This document shows, piece by piece, positions 53,289-61,645 of a DNA stretch of 64,000 nt (within the stretch, counting starts at the first letter, position 1; every line of letters begins with the position of its first letter). The notes under the pieces were generated by a model. It was not told the origin of the DNA, did not search any database, and saw only the letters and a list, made by a program, of their open reading frames with translations. Both the position numbers and the translations under genes were made by a program. The DNA comes from Microvirga terrestris. GTDB taxonomy: Bacteria; Pseudomonadota; Alphaproteobacteria; Rhizobiales; Beijerinckiaceae. The stretch spans positions 62,001-126,000 of the forward strand of contig NZ_JADQDN010000003.1 of assembly GCF_015694425.1 (NCBI RefSeq). The letters are read 5' to 3'.

Positions 53289-53304
53289 AACCTTGCACGA
53301 GGCT
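53289..53304 (-). promoter_or_regulatory. Shared motility element, copy upstream of flgB
   Basis: On the minus strand AGCCTCGTGCAAGGTT. It overlaps a small GAGGCT/AGCCTC hairpin (53299-53315). A TTAAAT hexamer lies seven bases downstream and could be a -10. Confidence 0.55.
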
Positions 53305-53639
53305 GACTTAGCCTCTGCAGATGGCTAGCAGATGGGGGGGTGTAGAGGCCCAGCTGAGCTTCGAAGATCCATTCTGAGCCGATAGTCTGCACCATGGATA
53401 CGGGTGAACGGGCTGCAACGTTGATTCAGCCTGTCAGCGCCAAACGTAATTACATGACGAATCTAAGTGCTACCATGTCGCAACCGAATCAGTTGCATTT
53501 TGGCTAGCTATCCTCATGAAGAGCGCTGATGCGAAAACGCTGGCCGATGCGGCATGAGCCCATCTAAACTGCCGATTTGCGCGATCAATTGCCAATACGC
53601 TAAAAACCTGCAAGCAACGCAGCTCTTGGGTTGGGGGCT
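53305..53639. other. 335-bp control region between flgB and fixL
   Basis: No coding sequence was found. It must contain the fixL promoter and upstream control of flgB. The ribosome site GGGGG of fixL is at 53633-53637. I looked for FNR/FixK-type boxes (TTGAT-N4-ATCAA) and found none convincing. A run of seven G is at about 53333-53339. Confidence 0.5.
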
Positions 53640-56378
53640 ATGACTCATACACCTGCGTTAAAGGATTCTGCTGGCGGGACTGCGGTTCACCGCAGTCCCG
53701 ATCCTGCCCATGTTCTCAACGCTATTACCGACTTTGCTCTGATTACCCTTGATCGATTAGGGAACATTGTATCATGGAACGCTGGCGCAGAACGCATTTA
53801 TGGCTGGCGAGCAGATGAAATCCTGAGCTGCCATTTTTCTCTTCTGTACTCTTCAGATGCGCAGCTTCGCGGAAAGCCGCTTCAGGATCTCGACACAGCA
53901 GCGATTTCGGGGCACTCTGCCGACCAGATACGCTGTAGGACAAAAGATGGCGTGCATATCCTATGCCGGGTGACACTTGATGCTATCACCTCGGATGCCG
54001 GCGGAGATTGCAACTTTGTTCTTACCGCTCGCGACATCAGCCGCTTCATGGCTGCTGAGGCGGCCCTGAAAACCCAAGAGGAACGTTACCGGGCTCTCAT
54101 CGAAGCAAGCTCCGCGATGGTGTGGCGGACAGATGCCGGCGGGAGGATCATCGACGGATCACTGAGTTGGGACACCTCCCCCTCCGTACTGTCCGAGAGT
54201 GGTGGAGACTATGCTTGGCTGGGTGCTGTTCATCCCGAGGATCGGGAGCGGGTGACGGCGACTTGGCTTGAAACGCTGGCTTCGGAGGAAGCTGGGACTA
54301 ATGAGTACCGGGTTCTTGCACCCGATGGCGAGTACCGCTGGGTTCTGACGAGAGCCGTTCCTCTTCACGATGCCGATGGCGGTGTTCAGGAATGGATTGG
54401 AACCGTCACGGATATCCATGAGCAGAAGCTGGCCGCTGAACGGCTGCGCCAAAGTGAAGAGCAGTACCGCGCTCTGATTGAAGCCAGTTCCGTCATTGTC
54501 TGGCGCGCGGCGACAGAAGGGGCGATTACCAAGGTATGGGGTTGGGAGACGTTCAGCGGCCAAACGAATGAGAATTATACAGGCTTCGGCTTTTTAAATG
54601 CTGTGCATCCGGACGATCGAGCGAAGCTTCTCGCCCAGTGGCAAGCCGTCCGTGGTTCAGAAGAGCCCGGCAGTTTTGAGTACCGTGTCCGCCGCCTCGA
54701 CGGCAAGTACCGCTGGATGCTCGCGCGGGCGGTCCCGCTCCTGAACGAAGAGGGCCAAGTTCAGGAATGGGTGGGCACGGTCACGGACATCCATGATCAG
54801 CGTCAAGCGGAGATGAGGCTGCGCAGCAGCGAGGAGAGACTGCGCCTGGCCATCGAAACAACAGCTCTGGGCATTTGGGATCAGGATCTTGTCACCGGCC
54901 GGCGCCAATGGATGCCGGAGGCGCGGCAGATTCTGGGCCTGGCCGAGGATGCAGTCATCACGCGCGAAATGATCCTCGATTGTGTTCATCCCGACGATCG
55001 CAAGCGGATGGCGAGCACCTTCTATGATGACCAGCCAGGCAGCGGCCTGACCTATAGCGGCAGCTTCAGGATCATTCGTACCGATACGGGAGAAGAACGC
55101 TGGATTACGGCCATCGGCCGGACCTTGGTCGATGATGACGGGAGGCCCATTCGCAAAATCGGTACGGTTCAGGACATCACGGAACGCAAGTTGGCCGAGA
55201 ATGCTTTGCGCTCGAGCGAGGAGCGCCTGCGGACCAGCGAGGCGCATCTCAGATCCATTCTTGAGACAGTTCCCGACGCCATGGTCGTGGCCGATGAGAG
55301 CGGCATCATCCGCTCCTTCAGCGCGACAGCCGTGAACATGTTCGGTTATCAGCCCGAGGAGATCATCGGCACGAACGTCAAGTTCCTGATGCCTATACCC
55401 TATCGCGAGCAGCATGACGGCTATATCCGCCGCTACCGAGAAACGGGAGAACGGCGCATTATCGGTAGTGGGCGCGTGGTTGTCGCCCAGCGCAAGGACG
55501 GCTCGACCTTCCCTATGGAAGTTCAGGTCGGCGAGATGGAATCAGAAGGAGAGCGCTTCTTCACGGCCTTCATCCGCGATCTGACGGAACGACAGCGTAC
55601 CGAAACCCGCATGCAGGAATTGCAGTCCGAACTCGCCTATATGTCCCGTTTCACGGCCTTGGGAGAGATGGGTTCGACCCTGGCCCATGAGATCAATCAG
55701 CCCCTGACAGCCATTACAAGCTATCTGAAAGGGTGCGGCCTCATCCTCAGCAACATCGAAGGCGATAAGATATCCCTCGTTCGCCATGCAGTAAACGAAG
55801 CGGCCGAGGAAGCACTACGCGCCGGAGAAGTGATCCGGCAGCTGCGGGAGTTCGTGGCCAGGGGAGGAAGCGAGCACCAGATCGAAGGGCTCCAGCGTCT
55901 CGTGGAGGAGGCTAGCGCCCTGGCTCTGGTAGGTGCCAAGGAGAATGACGTGAAAGTGGAATATGACTTTCCATCAGAGAACCCATTGGTCTTCGTAAAC
56001 CGAGTCCAGATCCAGCAGGTTCTGCTCAACCTGATCCGCAACGCTGTCGAGGCGATGCATGACTCGGATCGTCGTCAACTGGTGGTCAAGGCTCAGCCTC
56101 TGTTGCCCGAATCCATGGTTCAGGTCAGCGTTCAGGATACAGGGTCAGGGATTGCGCCGGAGGTCTTGAAGAACCTTTTCAAGCCCTTTACCACCACGAA
56201 GCGAAGCGGCATGGGCGTAGGGCTCTCGATCAGCCGGACGATCGTGGAATCCCATGGCGGCAAGATCTGGGCTGAGTCGGATCCTGGTGAGGGCACCACC
56301 TTTCATTTTACCCTGAGAACCGTCGACAAGGAGGACATGGCCAGTGTCGAACACGCCGATCGTATATGTGGTGGATGA
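53640..56378 (+). CDS. fixL: FixL-type oxygen-sensing histidine kinase with five PAS domains
   Basis: This 912-aa soluble kinase has five PAS domains in tandem (about 25-145, 150-270, 275-395, 400-530, 540-660), then a HisKA domain with phosphorylated His683 ([15 protein letters not shown]) and a HATPase domain ([35 protein letters not shown]). The fifth PAS matches the FixL heme pocket: His592 in [14 protein letters not shown] aligns with the proximal heme His of Bradyrhizobium FixL, followed by IIGSGRVV with the conserved Arg and [13 protein letters not shown] 2 and 3 look like a recent duplication. There are no membrane segments. The ATG at 53640 has GGGGG upstream. Confidence 0.88.
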   Translation: MTHTPALKDSAGGTAVHRSPDPAHVLNAITDFALITLDRLGNIVSWNAGAERIYGWRADEILSCHFSLLYSSDAQLRGKPLQDLDTAAISGHSADQIRCRTKDGVHILCRVTLDAITSDAGGDCNFVLTARDISRFMAAEAALKTQEERYRALIEASSAMVWRTDAGGRIIDGSLSWDTSPSVLSESGGDYAWLGAVHPEDRERVTATWLETLASEEAGTNEYRVLAPDGEYRWVLTRAVPLHDADGGVQEWIGTVTDIHEQKLAAERLRQSEEQYRALIEASSVIVWRAATEGAITKVWGWETFSGQTNENYTGFGFLNAVHPDDRAKLLAQWQAVRGSEEPGSFEYRVRRLDGKYRWMLARAVPLLNEEGQVQEWVGTVTDIHDQRQAEMRLRSSEERLRLAIETTALGIWDQDLVTGRRQWMPEARQILGLAEDAVITREMILDCVHPDDRKRMASTFYDDQPGSGLTYSGSFRIIRTDTGEERWITAIGRTLVDDDGRPIRKIGTVQDITERKLAENALRSSEERLRTSEAHLRSILETVPDAMVVADESGIIRSFSATAVNMFGYQPEEIIGTNVKFLMPIPYREQHDGYIRRYRETGERRIIGSGRVVVAQRKDGSTFPMEVQVGEMESEGERFFTAFIRDLTERQRTETRMQELQSELAYMSRFTALGEMGSTLAHEINQPLTAITSYLKGCGLILSNIEGDKISLVRHAVNEAAEEALRAGEVIRQLREFVARGGSEHQIEGLQRLVEEASALALVGAKENDVKVEYDFPSENPLVFVNRVQIQQVLLNLIRNAVEAMHDSDRRQLVVKAQPLLPESMVQVSVQDTGSGIAPEVLKNLFKPFTTTKRSGMGVGLSISRTIVESHGGKIWAESDPGEGTTFHFTLRTVDKEDMASVEHADRICGG

Positions 56379-56964
56379 TGACGTCGGAGTGCGAAAGGCG
56401 CTTTCGTTCCTGCTGGTATCAGCTGGCCTGAACGTCCGGCTGTATGAGTCCGCCAAAGCCTTTCTCGATGAGGTAAACGATCCCGGACGATGCTGCATTG
56501 TCACGGACGTACGGATGCCCGGTATCGACGGCCTGGAATTCATCCGGCGGCTCAATGCGCGAGGACTGAATATTCCTGTTGTCGTCATGACCGGCCATGC
56601 GGACATTCCACTTGCCGTGGAAGCCATGAAGGCAGGCGCCATCGATTTTCTCGAGAAGCCATTCAGGGAAGACCGCTTCCTGGAGGTGGTTCGCTTTGCG
56701 CTGGTCTGCGATGAGAAGAGTGTTCGCAAGAATCAGGAGCTCCTTAGGACCCAGGCGCGGCTACAGTCTCTCTCACAGCGAGAGCGGCAGGTGCTTGATG
56801 GTCTAGTCGCCGGCAAGGCCAACAAGATGATTGCTCATGAGCTGAACATCAGCATCCGCACTGTTGAGATCCATCGGTCGAATGTGATGGCGAAGATGGA
56901 AGCCAAGAGTCTTTCCGAGTTGATCCGCATGGCCCTTTTCCTGGAGGTCGCGACAGGACAGTAA
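56344..56964 (+). CDS. fixJ: FixJ-type response regulator
   Basis: This 206-aa regulator has a receiver ([14 protein letters not shown], phosphoacceptor Asp in [14 protein letters not shown], Thr in VVVMTGHAD, Lys in FLEKPFRED) and a C-terminal LuxR-type helix-turn-helix ([20 protein letters not shown], then [17 protein letters not shown]). It overlaps fixL by 35 bases, so they form one unit. In rhizobia FixJ activates fixK and nif/fix genes under low oxygen; neither fixK nor fixNOQP is in the window, so targets here are unknown. Confidence 0.92.
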   Translation: MSNTPIVYVVDDDVGVRKALSFLLVSAGLNVRLYESAKAFLDEVNDPGRCCIVTDVRMPGIDGLEFIRRLNARGLNIPVVVMTGHADIPLAVEAMKAGAIDFLEKPFREDRFLEVVRFALVCDEKSVRKNQELLRTQARLQSLSQRERQVLDGLVAGKANKMIAHELNISIRTVEIHRSNVMAKMEAKSLSELIRMALFLEVATGQ

Positions 56965-57144
56965 ACGCGCCAGGGCCGCTGGCTTGGCTCGTGCCGCAGC
57001 ACTACCGGAGAACTGCGAAGGTCGAATTGACTGCCGCCTGACCCTGGAAGAAGCAAACAAGAGCGAATGATCCTGCTGGTTCCATACAGGCGTATAAGGC
57101 AAATCCCTCTCGCTCCCTTTCCAACCTAATAATCTGGTGCCTCA

Positions 57145-59895
57145 ATGGCCGATGTCAGACAGATCCTTCCGACGCTTCGAGAACGCGGCGATGAGGCGCT
57201 TCAGGACGAAGCCGGCACTCAGCGATTCGATGTATCCAATCAGAATCGCTGGTCGAGGGCCAACCTCGATTTTAGGGATCTTTCTCATGATACCTGGTGC
57301 GAGCTGACGTTCCAAATCCGCTGGCACCCTGAAGAGAGAAGCCGAGCAGCACATGATTTCGCTGTCATTGGAATCGACTTCCTTACCGAGGACGGGTCAA
57401 GCATCGATTTCGCCTACGTTCCGGGCCTGACCAGAGCCCAGGTTGATCCCTACAACTGCTACATCGCAGGACCCGACTACTACGATGCGAGCAGCGACCA
57501 AACGCATACGGCAAAAGTTCACTGCACCTTTCTGATTCCTAGCCCAGCGAAGCACATATCGGCGTCCTTCCGCAGCTGGCGCAACTCCCATCCATTCACG
57601 ATCATCGACCCGAAGCTTCTGCAGGTCGCCCAAAATGCAAGTGACGATGCTCAAGCAGAGCCTACAGCATCCCATCTAAATGCTAACGACCCGCGCCGTT
57701 CCTGGATTCGACTGAAGACCGAACCAACTTGGCTGACCTATGGAGTGGTGCCGGCTACGACGATTTTTGTCCGAGGTCAGCTGATCAACCAGGGTTCAGG
57801 CGCTGAAGGGGCCCTGGTGCGCGTCATTTTTCGCAACACGAACGGAGAAATCGTTGCTTCGCCGGATGAGTTGCCGACATCACCTCTGGTCGGATCTTAC
57901 ATCGACATTCCAGTCAACCGACAAACGAGACGCTTCACGCTTGAACTCACTCCTCCGAGCCAGGCTGCAACAGTTGAACTCGGCTTCCAAGTCTGGCGCG
58001 ATGAGGCAGCGATCAGCCTCATGACTCCCCTTGAGACATCTCTAGGTGATGATCTGCTGCTGGAGAGCATTCTTAGTGGAGAGCATTCTGATGCTATGGG
58101 CTTTGCAGATGAAGTTTTCAGACGGCTTCAACCAGGATCTTCCTCAAGGGCGAAGATCGATGTCACCAGCCCGATTGACAGTCTGCTTGATTATCAGATT
58201 CTAGCAGAAGCGCCGATCATACACGATCGACTGCAAGCGGTTCAGCGTGGTCAATCGGCAACGCTGGTGGAGAGTCAACTGACTCTCGGCAGCTTCCAGG
58301 CGTGGCCCTTGCCTTCAACGCCGGACTGGACCGAGGACCCTTATCAATCTCCTGCATGGCGCCTGGAGTATCAATCCTTGTCCTGGCTCCTGGATCTCGT
58401 TCGCGACCAGGGGGAAAGCGGATTGCAGAAGGCTACGGACTTTGCTGTTTCTTGGTCTCTCTCGAACCCATGGGGTCAACCCAAAGATCCTCTCAGCGCC
58501 TATCCAGCGTCGGTTGCCATACGCACAGAGGTTCTGCTTCGGCTTCTTGTAGCCGCACGTTCGTTTAAGAAGAGACCTGCTGATAAGCTGCGCGTGCTGA
58601 TTGCGGAGGTCGTTCAGCATGGCTTTGCGCTCGCCGAGATCCTGAGCCAGAACATCTTTCTGCATTCCATCCTGCAGGTTCGAATCGCCTGCGCTCTACT
58701 CAGCACCTCGATCGGGCTCCGGAACTTTGCTCTTTCCTCGTACTGGAGATCCGTAGCCCTTGCTCAGCTGCAGAATGGCTTCGATCATCTTCTTGGCCCA
58801 CACGGTTCATCAAATGAGCAATCTCAATATTACCGATTGGAGCTGGTCTCCATCGGAATGATCCTGGCTCAGAACCTTAAGGACCACCGTGAGGCTGAAG
58901 ACCTCAGGCAGCTTCTCGACACCCGCTTGAAGGACAGCCTCAAAGCTCTCGTGGCGGTCACAGACCCAAATGGTATGCTTACGCCGTTCGGCGACACGCC
59001 GCGTGACCTCCACCACGCCTCTTGGCTCCGGCGCCTCATCTCCGGGTATGGAAGACATCTGCTGTCGGACCGGGAACTCGCGGGTGAACTGGCATATCCT
59101 CTGGGCTCAAGGCTCCATATCTCGGAGCATGCAGGACTAATTGCCATTCGAAACTACGCGCAGAAGCCGGCGTGGAGCTATCTCTGTGCCTCACTCACGG
59201 AGCAACGACATGATAATGGGCACTACGACTGTACCTCTTTCGTTTACTCCGCTCGCGGGGTAAGGTGGATCACGGACTCAGGTGGCTCTGGGCTTATGGA
59301 AGCAGGCCCTGTGCGCCAGTATCTGCACTCGTCACGAGCCCACAATGTGGCTATCCCAGATTCTCGCGAGCAGAGTGCAGGCCTTGGTTGGATCGAAGAA
59401 ACGCTATCTCTGGATAATGCCTATGCAGTTCAGGTAGGCACGAATGTGCATGGTGCTTGCTATAAGCATTCGCGCGTATTTGTATCTCTGGATGACATGA
59501 ATGGGATTGCCATCCTTGACCGTTTCCGATCATCCAAGAGCACTACTGGCTTTGAAGCCAACCTTCACTTTGACGATAACATTGCGGTAGCTCTTGCCAA
59601 TAGTCATCTGTCGATTGCTTTCCATAAGCGGGATAGGCTTCGGGTTATTCCTCATTCTATTGCGGGGAATTTTACCGGGTTTAAGGTTCAGAATGGGCAT
59701 ACCGGCCGAGCAGGATCCATGCAGGGCTATCTCTCGAATGGCACCGGCAGCCTCAAACCTGCCAATGTGCTGAGCTACGGATTTACCGGTGCATCAGAAG
59801 TATACGGAGGCGTGATCCTCGCTATAACGGAAGAAGGCTTGAAGAGGCTTATGAATGTCATTGCCTCGCAGCAGGTGCAGAGGCTGCTGGTTTAG
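57145..59895 (+). CDS. Heparinase II/III-like polysaccharide lyase family protein
   Basis: This 916-aa protein has a beta-sandwich-like N-terminal part (1-~300), a middle helical alpha/alpha-toroid region (~330-650) and a C-terminal heparinase II/III-type beta domain. That domain has QRHDNGHYDCTSFVYSARGV, with likely catalytic His/Tyr residues, then DSGGSG and SRAHNVAI. No signal peptide is seen at the chosen start, so it is cytoplasmic or exported by another route. Codon use is more A/T-rich than that of its neighbours. The ribosome site is poor. The substrate is unknown; acidic exopolysaccharide is a guess. Confidence 0.7.
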   Translation: MADVRQILPTLRERGDEALQDEAGTQRFDVSNQNRWSRANLDFRDLSHDTWCELTFQIRWHPEERSRAAHDFAVIGIDFLTEDGSSIDFAYVPGLTRAQVDPYNCYIAGPDYYDASSDQTHTAKVHCTFLIPSPAKHISASFRSWRNSHPFTIIDPKLLQVAQNASDDAQAEPTASHLNANDPRRSWIRLKTEPTWLTYGVVPATTIFVRGQLINQGSGAEGALVRVIFRNTNGEIVASPDELPTSPLVGSYIDIPVNRQTRRFTLELTPPSQAATVELGFQVWRDEAAISLMTPLETSLGDDLLLESILSGEHSDAMGFADEVFRRLQPGSSSRAKIDVTSPIDSLLDYQILAEAPIIHDRLQAVQRGQSATLVESQLTLGSFQAWPLPSTPDWTEDPYQSPAWRLEYQSLSWLLDLVRDQGESGLQKATDFAVSWSLSNPWGQPKDPLSAYPASVAIRTEVLLRLLVAARSFKKRPADKLRVLIAEVVQHGFALAEILSQNIFLHSILQVRIACALLSTSIGLRNFALSSYWRSVALAQLQNGFDHLLGPHGSSNEQSQYYRLELVSIGMILAQNLKDHREAEDLRQLLDTRLKDSLKALVAVTDPNGMLTPFGDTPRDLHHASWLRRLISGYGRHLLSDRELAGELAYPLGSRLHISEHAGLIAIRNYAQKPAWSYLCASLTEQRHDNGHYDCTSFVYSARGVRWITDSGGSGLMEAGPVRQYLHSSRAHNVAIPDSREQSAGLGWIEETLSLDNAYAVQVGTNVHGACYKHSRVFVSLDDMNGIAILDRFRSSKSTTGFEANLHFDDNIAVALANSHLSIAFHKRDRLRVIPHSIAGNFTGFKVQNGHTGRAGSMQGYLSNGTGSLKPANVLSYGFTGASEVYGGVILAITEEGLKRLMNVIASQQVQRLLV

Positions 59896-59928
59896 CCCTC
59901 CAGAAGAACTATGCCCATATCAAGAGGA

Positions 59929-59952
59929 AACCCAGCCTTTGAAGGCTGGGTT
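59929..59952. terminator. Bidirectional terminator hairpin
   Basis: AACCCAGCCT / AGGCTGGGTT is a perfect 10-bp stem with a TTGA loop, between the convergent heparinase-like and cheZ genes. The run of T is short on both sides. Confidence 0.75.
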
Positions 59953-59990
59953 CAAGCCACACCGAGTGCATTGACGAGCGATCGATCAGA

Positions 59991-60692
59991 CTAGTTGAAC
60001 AATGCGTCAATTGCGTCTTGGGACGTCACACCGTTATCGTAGGCCAAGGCTGGTCCATTCAGGAGTGCCTTATCTCCCTGACGCTTCGGATCATCGATGG
60101 TTTCGATGTCCTTGAAGCTTTCCATGCCACCCCAGATCTCCATCATGTGATGAACACGCTCCTCAACAAACTTCATCGCGCCGACGACCTTGCTGATACG
60201 CTGCCCGGTAATGTCCTGGAAGTTGCAAGCCTCAAAGATACTAATCACGTGATCGAGGATCTCGCGGGCGATATCCTGATCACTTCCAGCCAACCTGGAT
60301 GAAAGATTGCTGGAGAGTTCGTCGATCCTTTCCGCCGCTGCCAGGATGGAGTTGGTGGCTGTTTCCGTCCCGGTGACGATGGCACCGAGTTCGTCTGTGA
60401 CGCGCGTGATCTCTTTCCCCTGAGCACCAGCATATCGAAGCGTGGCGATCTCTTTCTTCGTGCGCTCGATTGCTTGATAAATGGAATCGAGTTCTGCCTT
60501 CAGGCGAAGAGCCTCCTGCATATCGCGCCGGTGCTCCTCTAGCAGAGACGTCGAGATGTCCTTTGCAGGAACGATTGACTCCTTGATTGCTGCTAGCAGG
60601 CCCATAACTTCGGAATGACGCTCGAGGAATCCTTCGTCCTGCGAAACAACGCCCAGGTTCGCCTCGATACGATAGCTTTTCTTATGGATCAT
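59991..60692 (-). CDS. cheZ: CheZ, CheY-phosphate phosphatase
   Basis: This 233-aa, all-helical protein has the CheZ active-site segment ACNFQDITGQRISKVVGAM (catalytic Gln) and a C-terminal CheY-binding tail (TSQDAIDALFN). The ATG at 60692 follows GAGCGAGA; an upstream in-frame TTG overlaps cheY. It is last in the cheA-cheW-cheY-cheZ order seen here. Having CheZ beside two CheY proteins suggests both enzymatic and phosphate-sink signal removal. Confidence 0.9.
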   Translation of the reverse strand: MIHKKSYRIEANLGVVSQDEGFLERHSEVMGLLAAIKESIVPAKDISTSLLEEHRRDMQEALRLKAELDSIYQAIERTKKEIATLRYAGAQGKEITRVTDELGAIVTGTETATNSILAAAERIDELSSNLSSRLAGSDQDIAREILDHVISIFEACNFQDITGQRISKVVGAMKFVEERVHHMMEIWGGMESFKDIETIDDPKRQGDKALLNGPALAYDNGVTSQDAIDALFN

Positions 60693-60711
60693 GATCTCGC
60701 TCTCGCTCTGC

Positions 60712-61095
60712 TCACGCACCAAAGACAGCGCTAATCTTCGACCGGAGGGTATCGGCGTTGAAGGGCTTGACGATGTAGTTGTTGACGCCGGCCTGCTTGG
60801 CCGCGACCACGTTCTCGGTTTTGGCCTCGGCGGTGATCATGATGAAGGGCAGGCTGCCCAGCTCCGCATCGGCCCGCACCTGCTGCAGCAGCTCGAAGCC
60901 GGTCATGGGCGCCATGTTCCAGTCGGAGATCACCAGCCCGTACTTCTTCTCCTTGAGCTTGCCCAGAGCCTCGGAGCCGTCCTTCGCCTCGTCGACGTCG
61001 TTGAAGCCGATCTGCTTCAGCAGATTGCGGATGATGCGCAGCATCGTCTGGTAATCGTCAACGATGAGAACAGGGGTGGATAGATCAAGACTCAC
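60712..61095 (-). CDS. cheY: CheY chemotaxis response regulator
   Basis: This 127-aa receiver has VLIVDDYQTMLRIIRNLLKQ, phosphoacceptor Asp in LVISDWNMAPMTGFELL, Thr in IMITAEAKTENV and Lys in NYIVKPFNAD. It is close to the enteric motor-binding CheY in pattern. It is encoded between cheW and cheZ, so it is the most likely motor regulator of the two CheY proteins. Confidence 0.95.
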   Translation of the reverse strand: MSLDLSTPVLIVDDYQTMLRIIRNLLKQIGFNDVDEAKDGSEALGKLKEKKYGLVISDWNMAPMTGFELLQQVRADAELGSLPFIMITAEAKTENVVAAKQAGVNNYIVKPFNADTLRSKISAVFGA

Positions 61096-61154
61096 GGCAA
61101 ACTTCCTGTATTCTGATTACATAAATTGAAGCACATGCACTCGAAGATTTGGGC

Positions 61155-61643
61155 TTACGCAGCCTCGCGCTCGGTCTCGAAGGAAAGGACGGCGTCGACG
61201 TCGAGCACGATCAGCAGTTGGTCACGCAACTGGTGGACGCCTTGCGACAGTCCCACCCAGCCCAGATCCATGTGAACCGGATTGGGCTGCATGTCGTCCG
61301 GATCAAGCTTAAGAACTTCACCGATGTCATCAACGAGGAGCCCATAGGCTTCGCCCTGGTTCTCAAGGCCGACAGCCATGCGTCGCCCCGTCTCGGCGGT
61401 GTCGCCCAGTCCGAGCCGGCGGCGCAACGACACAGCTGTCACGACACGGCCGCGAAGATTCAGGAGACCTGCAATCTCTCCCGGCGCGAGAGGAACTGTC
61501 GTCATCTCGCTTACAACAAAGACGTCATGCACCCGGCTGATCGGCAACCCCAGCAATTGTCCAGCCACCGTGACCGTTACGAACTCCATCTGCTTGGAGA
61601 CTGCCTTCACATTTCCCGAAGGGATTGAATCTACGAGCTTCAT
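61155..61643 (-). CDS. cheW: CheW coupling protein
   Basis: This 162-aa SH3-like adaptor joins chemoreceptors to CheA. Motifs: GQLLGLPISRVHDVFVVSEM, GEIAGLLNLRGRVVTAVSLR, and the C-terminal DQLLIVLDVDAVLSF. The ATG at 61643 lies two bases after the cheA stop; GAAGAGG is upstream. Confidence 0.94.
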   Translation of the reverse strand: MKLVDSIPSGNVKAVSKQMEFVTVTVAGQLLGLPISRVHDVFVVSEMTTVPLAPGEIAGLLNLRGRVVTAVSLRRRLGLGDTAETGRRMAVGLENQGEAYGLLVDDIGEVLKLDPDDMQPNPVHMDLGWVGLSQGVHQLRDQLLIVLDVDAVLSFETEREAA

Positions 61644-61645
61644 GA

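Noticed and set aside
53305..53639. FixK/FNR-type box upstream of fixL
   Set aside because: TTGCGCGATCAA near 53577-53588 has the wrong spacing (12 instead of 14 bases) and a poor left half.
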